Assembly: GCF_028858725.1 (NCBI RefSeq)
Contig: NC_084769.1
Coordinates: 14,013,501 to 14,077,500, forward strand
From: Colius striatus
Lineage: Eukaryota; Chordata; Aves; Coliiformes; Coliidae
Direction of reading: 5' to 3'
Length of the DNA stretch: 64,000 nucleotides
Shown here: piece after piece, positions 59,701-64,000 of the stretch
Position numbering within the stretch: position 1 is the first letter of the stretch
Layout of the letters: every line of letters begins with the position of its first letter
Translations under genes and position numbers: made by a program
The notes under the pieces: model-generated
What the model saw: only the letters and a program-made list of their open reading frames with translations
Told to the model about the DNA's origin: nothing
Database searches by the model: none

Positions 59701-62700
59701 TTTAAAGGAAAATCTGGATATTCAGCCTACTACACTTACATATGATGTCACCACTAGCAAGCACAAAAAAGATAAGGTTTTGCAACAGTATCTTGGTGAT
59801 CTTCATTTATCAGAACATGAATTAGAGGCTTTGAGGTGTTTGGTTCTGTGACATGCCTGCAAGAATGCAGTCACAGAAATCCCTTGGATCACAAAACTAA
59901 TTAACAATCTCACTGAGCTATGAAGTGTAAGAGCTCCTCAGCTGTTCTGAGGTTATCCAGAAAATATTTAAGTACTGAAATTCCATTAGCTTTCAATGGA
60001 CTGTAAATGCTCCAACTGGTAATGCAATCTCAAATGAACTGTTTTTTATAGTTAAGTGGTATATTTAATGCTACTGAAAATGTTAGGATATGCAGATTAA
60101 AAATAAAAATGTTACTCTATCTTCCTTTGCTGTGCTAATATCTTACCTCTTGTCATGTCTCCAGTTATTTGATTTCAAGCTAAACAGAGATTATGATGTG
60201 TCTGGCAGAATCTCCTACTTGGGATATCCTTGTATCCTTTCCCATGTGCTGCTGGGTGTTTCTATCCTCCCAGCTGAAGACAGATTTTTCTGGGCCATAC
60301 TTAATCAGATCAACGAATTCACTCAGCTTGAGATGTCTTACAGAAGAAGCTGGGGAAGAAGTTTCACAGCCCCTCTTTGTATGACCCATTGCTGTTCCCT
60401 TGGTCCCCTCTCCCTTCTTCCAGCTGTTCAAGTCCATCTCCTCCTGTTACTCTGTACAGATGAAAGGTATACTTTTTATACCTTTTTAATATCTTTTTTT
60501 TTTAAATATCCTTTAGATCCTTGATGGAAGAAGTGGCAAAAGCCACACCACTAGTGTTGTAGTAAAAACTGCTCAATGAATACATCTGATACACTGAAAG
60601 ATACAAGCTAACATTACAGTAGTTTCAAGAAGACTGGCTGTGCTGCCATTCAGCCAGATGGACTGGCTTAAGAGTTGAGTGGAACCTCATGAGGTTCAAA
60701 CAAGGACTTGTTGCAGAGTCCTACAGCACAATCTACAGCTAGACCATGATTATTCCCCAACTCCTACAAGGCTGGGGAAAGGATAAGCACAAATCTAGGC
60801 ACAGTTCTAGTTCAGAAATTACATTTCATTAATCTGATTGGAATGTTAGATTACAGAAGACAGACTGCAGCCTGGACAATGAACTTATCTGGAGCATACC
60901 TACATCTAGTATAAAACAAGTAAATTGAAAGTATTGCTTATCAGAACTCTCTGCATGCAGGCATGAGGAAGCAAGAATTCCACTGTGGGACCCAGAAATC
61001 ACACTAGAATATCCTAACACTATCAACAGCATCAGACATCCAGCCACTGTATGCCAGTCAGGTAAGATTAAGAATCCTTACAAGTGATCCCAAGACATCA
61101 AACCACATTTTACTCATCACTGTTCCACAAACACACACAAAGTCATATCCTCAGCTCTCCACTTCAACTAAAATCATTTAATAAGATCAAGTCTTCTTTA
61201 GAAGAGTGGACTTACTACACAATGACTCCAAATGTTTGTCTGACATGCAGTTATGTAGAATAAGATCACAAACTGGTCTCAGGTGCACTGCTACTGTAAT
61301 CAGTCATTACCCTAGCAACCTACAAGGTCCAGCACACTGTTCTATGCAACAGGTTATAGGCAAATATGGACAATCCCACCTTTAATGGCACCTTCAGATG
61401 TGGGTCATGAGACTAGTGATCTATTTTAACTAAGAAAAATGTGTATATACTCAGTACATTTCCCATCTCCCCCACATATCCTTGCCAAGTACAGCCCAGC
61501 TTTGCTTACAAGTTTTCACAGATGCATCATTACAGCTTAGAAAGTAAATCTGACAACAGTGGGCATTTATTCACTAAATTAATTTCTTAAATCTATGTCC
61601 TCACATCATTCAGTAAAGGACCATTCTAGATTACTCGTTACAAACAGACACTATCTTGCATGTTAGCAGTAATTCCAAGTTAATAAACTTGCTTAAGATA
61701 ATCTTTATGTCCAAGGAAAACTGGAACTAAATCCTACTGAAGTATGTAGCAAGGGTGCACATCTGAATGAAGCCTTTAAAGATTTAGTGATAAACAGGGC
61801 TCAGTCTGGGCATCAGAGCAGTGACAGTTAAAAGTAACCTTTTAAACTGAGTCAGATCTTAAGCCAAACTGAAATATATGCAAATGCATACATATTCCTG
61901 TTCCTAAAGAGACTTAAACATCTGGGTTTTTTTTAGAATTTCCTTAGAGAAGAAGGAAAAAAGCTAACTTGTATCTGATCAGTGGCTAAGTGAAAAAGAA
62001 AGGATTACTCTTAAATAGTACATTTAAAGCATTGCAGCACTCTCCCCCCAAAAAAGTAATTTTTATCTGTTTGACTAAATAAGGTTGCAAAGCTCTTGAC
62101 AAAGTTAGTTAAGAGTATAACAGACAAGTGTATTAAGAGATTATCATTGCATGTAGGTATCCCAACACAGTACTATTCTGCAACACTGCAGTCACATGTA
62201 GTCCACAAAGCCTTGCAAGTCACCTTTAATCAGAGCTTGAACACAGTAACTAGAACACAAGCCTCATTTCTGCTGCTTCATTTTGTGCTTAGTACCTCTT
62301 TATGTAGATCTATATAAAACACCCATTACAATTATTCTATTTATCAAAGACACAAGAGTGTGTAGGTAGGCATCTCCAGTTCCCAGACCAATAAAGCAAG
62401 GTCTGTTTTTCCCTAGTCTTTATGGATAAAGACCATTCAATCAAGAGGAGGAATTACTATAATAGTCTCTTTAATGCAGCCTTTCATAACAGGACAGTTA
62501 CACAAAAGTCTTCCTAATTTACTACCAAGCTAAGACCATAGTTTTGATACCAATTTGATTCCTGCTTAAAGGAAACACACAGCTTAACTAAAAATTTAGC
62601 TCAGTAAGTAAAAACACAGCTACTTGGTTGTGCAGTAATGCCTTTGTACAACTCCAATAAGCTAGTCACCTAAGTGGTTCTAAGTGGACAGATGACACTA

Positions 62701-63742
62701 CTCCAAGTACATTTGTACTAAATTCATGTATACTGAATGCGCACAAGCATTGGAAATACCTGCAAGAACAGAAGCTAATGGTTGTCTCCACTGCTGTTCC
62801 ACTTTATCTACTGAACCATACTATTCACAAGGTCAACTCCTCTAGGAAGTGAAGTCTGAAAATAGTTTAGAGTACTGTACCCTTACAGTCATTAGGTGAG
62901 TCATCTCTACCCTGATTTCCTCATGGAGGAAGGAGATAAACCTGCAGTTTCCCTTACAGGACTCTGCATAGAGCCTAATGGGGTGGGAAACTGCCAATAT
63001 TCCAGCATGCATCAATTTTCCAGGGAGAGTTACCATAAAAAAAACCACCTGTGTTAACAAGTCAACTGTAACATTGTTCAGTTTGCATTCATGCTGCTAC
63101 AATGTCAGAAAATGCAACTCTTGACTCTGCCTAGGCAGAGAGATACTGAATATATTTCTGTGTCTCTATGCCTTCAGGACATCACTATTTGGAAGCTCGA
63201 ATTTCTGCCCTGGGTGTAGGGCTATCTCCAGTAACAAAGATAAGAAGACAGAAAAAAGGCAGAAAAAAAACCCACACCCCTCCTGACAAGTACCTGATTA
63301 GTATGTTCTCCATAACATCACCAATGATAACAGTTACCCTTTCACAGTAGTAAGGAATTTGCATAACAGGTACCTTTGAGGACTAAGAGGCTAACACACT
63401 TGAGAACCCTTGTAAAACAACTGAAAACACTGCTTATTTAATACTCTTTTATAGCTGGGTTACTCCATTCACTTTTGCACTCTGAAATAATCAAAGGGTC
63501 CTTTCAAGTCCACAGCAGCTGTGCAACAACTGGGGCCATGTTTAGTAGACTTCTTACCTTCTCTAGACTTAAAAAAAGCTTCTGACATTGTTTTCTACAA
63601 ATAGTGTCCACCTTTGACATAAAACTGCTGTTCTACTATGCTGTTAATACTTGTACTTTCAGATTCTAATAGTAGCCTTGCATCCTGCTTACATCTTTGG
63701 GTGCAACCTACCAGCTCTGCCATGTTATTGTAACATCCTGTC
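56773..63742. other. Presumed RALB intron sequence, no gene seen
   Basis: The stretch is AT-rich and non-repetitive apart from short A runs (57,605, 58,121) and the CR1 scrap at 60.6 kb. A 144-codon frame at 60,090-60,524 has no domain I recognise and is probably chance. Confidence 0.55.
60637..60725 (+). mobile_element. Small CR1 ORF2 scrap
   Basis: The phrases ggctgtgctgccattcagcc, gtggaacctcatgaggttca and gcagagtcctaca match, in order, the CR1 ORF2 stretch seen at 42,837-42,935, with deletions between. It is a degraded fragment of about 90 bases. Confidence 0.6.
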
Positions 63743-64000
63743 ACAGAATCATAGAATAGTAGGGGTTGGAAGGGACCTTTAGAGATCATCTAGTCCAACC
63801 TCCCTGCAGAAATAGGAGCTGAGGAGCCCAGAACTGGACACAGGACTCCAGATGAGGCCTCACCAGGGCAGAGTAGAGAGGGAGAAGACCCTCCCTTGAC
63901 CTGCTGGCCACACTCTTCTTGATGCATCCCAGGATGCCATTGGCCTTCTTGGCCACGAGGGCACATTGCTGGCTCGTGTTCAGTTTATTATCAACCAGCA
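63743..64000 (-). mobile_element. CR1 LINE, internally deleted, cut by window edge
   Basis: It starts with cagaatcatagaatagtagg, the reversed CR1 3' end. After about 70 bases (near 63,815) it jumps directly to gagcccagaactggacacag, the ORF2 C-terminal coding part, omitting most of the 3' UTR. It then continues as in the copy at 49.6 kb and leaves the window within the LVDNKLN region. Confidence 0.9.

Larger units (their letters stand above)
48868..64000 (-). other. RALB: Probable RALB intron 1
   Basis: This is inferred from the acceptor before the first coding exon and from the known structure of RALB, which has a non-coding exon 1. No CpG island promoter for RALB appears in the window, so the intron probably continues past the right edge. 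It holds three clear CR1 copies, one small CR1 scrap and a retrovirus-derived mosaic. Outside these (about 56,800-63,740) I see only non-repetitive AT-rich DNA with no gene. Confidence 0.6.

Noticed and set aside
60090-60524. 144-codon plus frame and its antisense 85-codon frame
   Set aside because: No motif recognised, no splice or promoter context, intronic location; probably chance.
1-64000. CRISPR arrays, bacterial operons, tRNA or rRNA genes
   Set aside because: No regularly spaced repeats, no cloverleaf or rRNA segments; the sequence is vertebrate nuclear DNA.

Overview
The window is nuclear DNA from a bird. Evidence: CR1 LINEs of avian type with octamer-like 3' ends (repeats of ATTCTATG), a vertebrate split-gene structure with consensus GT-AG introns, avian-type LTR elements, and two genes, INHBB and RALB, that are neighbours in the same orientation in tetrapods (the human 2q14 block EPB41L5 / RALB / INHBB / GLI2). 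I cannot name the species. Some CR1 copies keep long readable ORF2 stretches, so CR1 was active fairly late in this lineage.

Layout. 1-14,790: gene-free flank 3' of INHBB (the GLI2 side in other vertebrates), with a few very old repeats. 14,790-21,240: INHBB on the minus strand, with a ~2 kb 3' UTR, two coding exons, one 2.65 kb intron, a GC-rich 5' region and a TATA/CCAAT promoter candidate. 21,740-23,330: AT-rich spacer with short simple repeats, then a second CpG island upstream of INHBB. 23,340-37,750: intergenic DNA between INHBB and RALB, with two CR1 3' ends and no convincing gene. About 40,005-48,867 (possibly starting near 37,750): RALB on the minus strand, four coding exons spelling a 206-residue Ras-family GTPase. 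48,868-64,000: probably RALB intron 1 (its non-coding first exon is not visible), heavily invaded by retroelements.

The two genes are both read leftward. INHBB encodes the inhibin/activin beta-B chain, a secreted TGF-beta-family hormone; RALB encodes a membrane-anchored GTPase of exocytosis and survival signalling. They share a neighbourhood, not a pathway, and there is no sign of co-regulation beyond synteny.

The most unusual structure is at 54,046-56,772 inside the presumed RALB intron. It is a mosaic of an LTR-like start, an intron-less fragment of an AF9/MLLT3-type YEATS gene (sense), an intron-less fragment of a P4HA1-type prolyl 4-hydroxylase gene (antisense), a decayed endogenous-retrovirus integrase segment (sense) and LTR sequence. 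The gene-gene and gene-integrase junctions fall on a few bases of shared sequence, and neither host fragment has a 3' UTR or poly(A) tail. This looks like retroviral template switching that captured two host mRNAs, not ordinary LINE retroposition. All parts are broken by frameshifts or stops.

Limits: everything is read by eye. Domain and repeat calls rest on recognised protein or consensus patterns, and UTR ends, promoters and conserved-element calls are inference.
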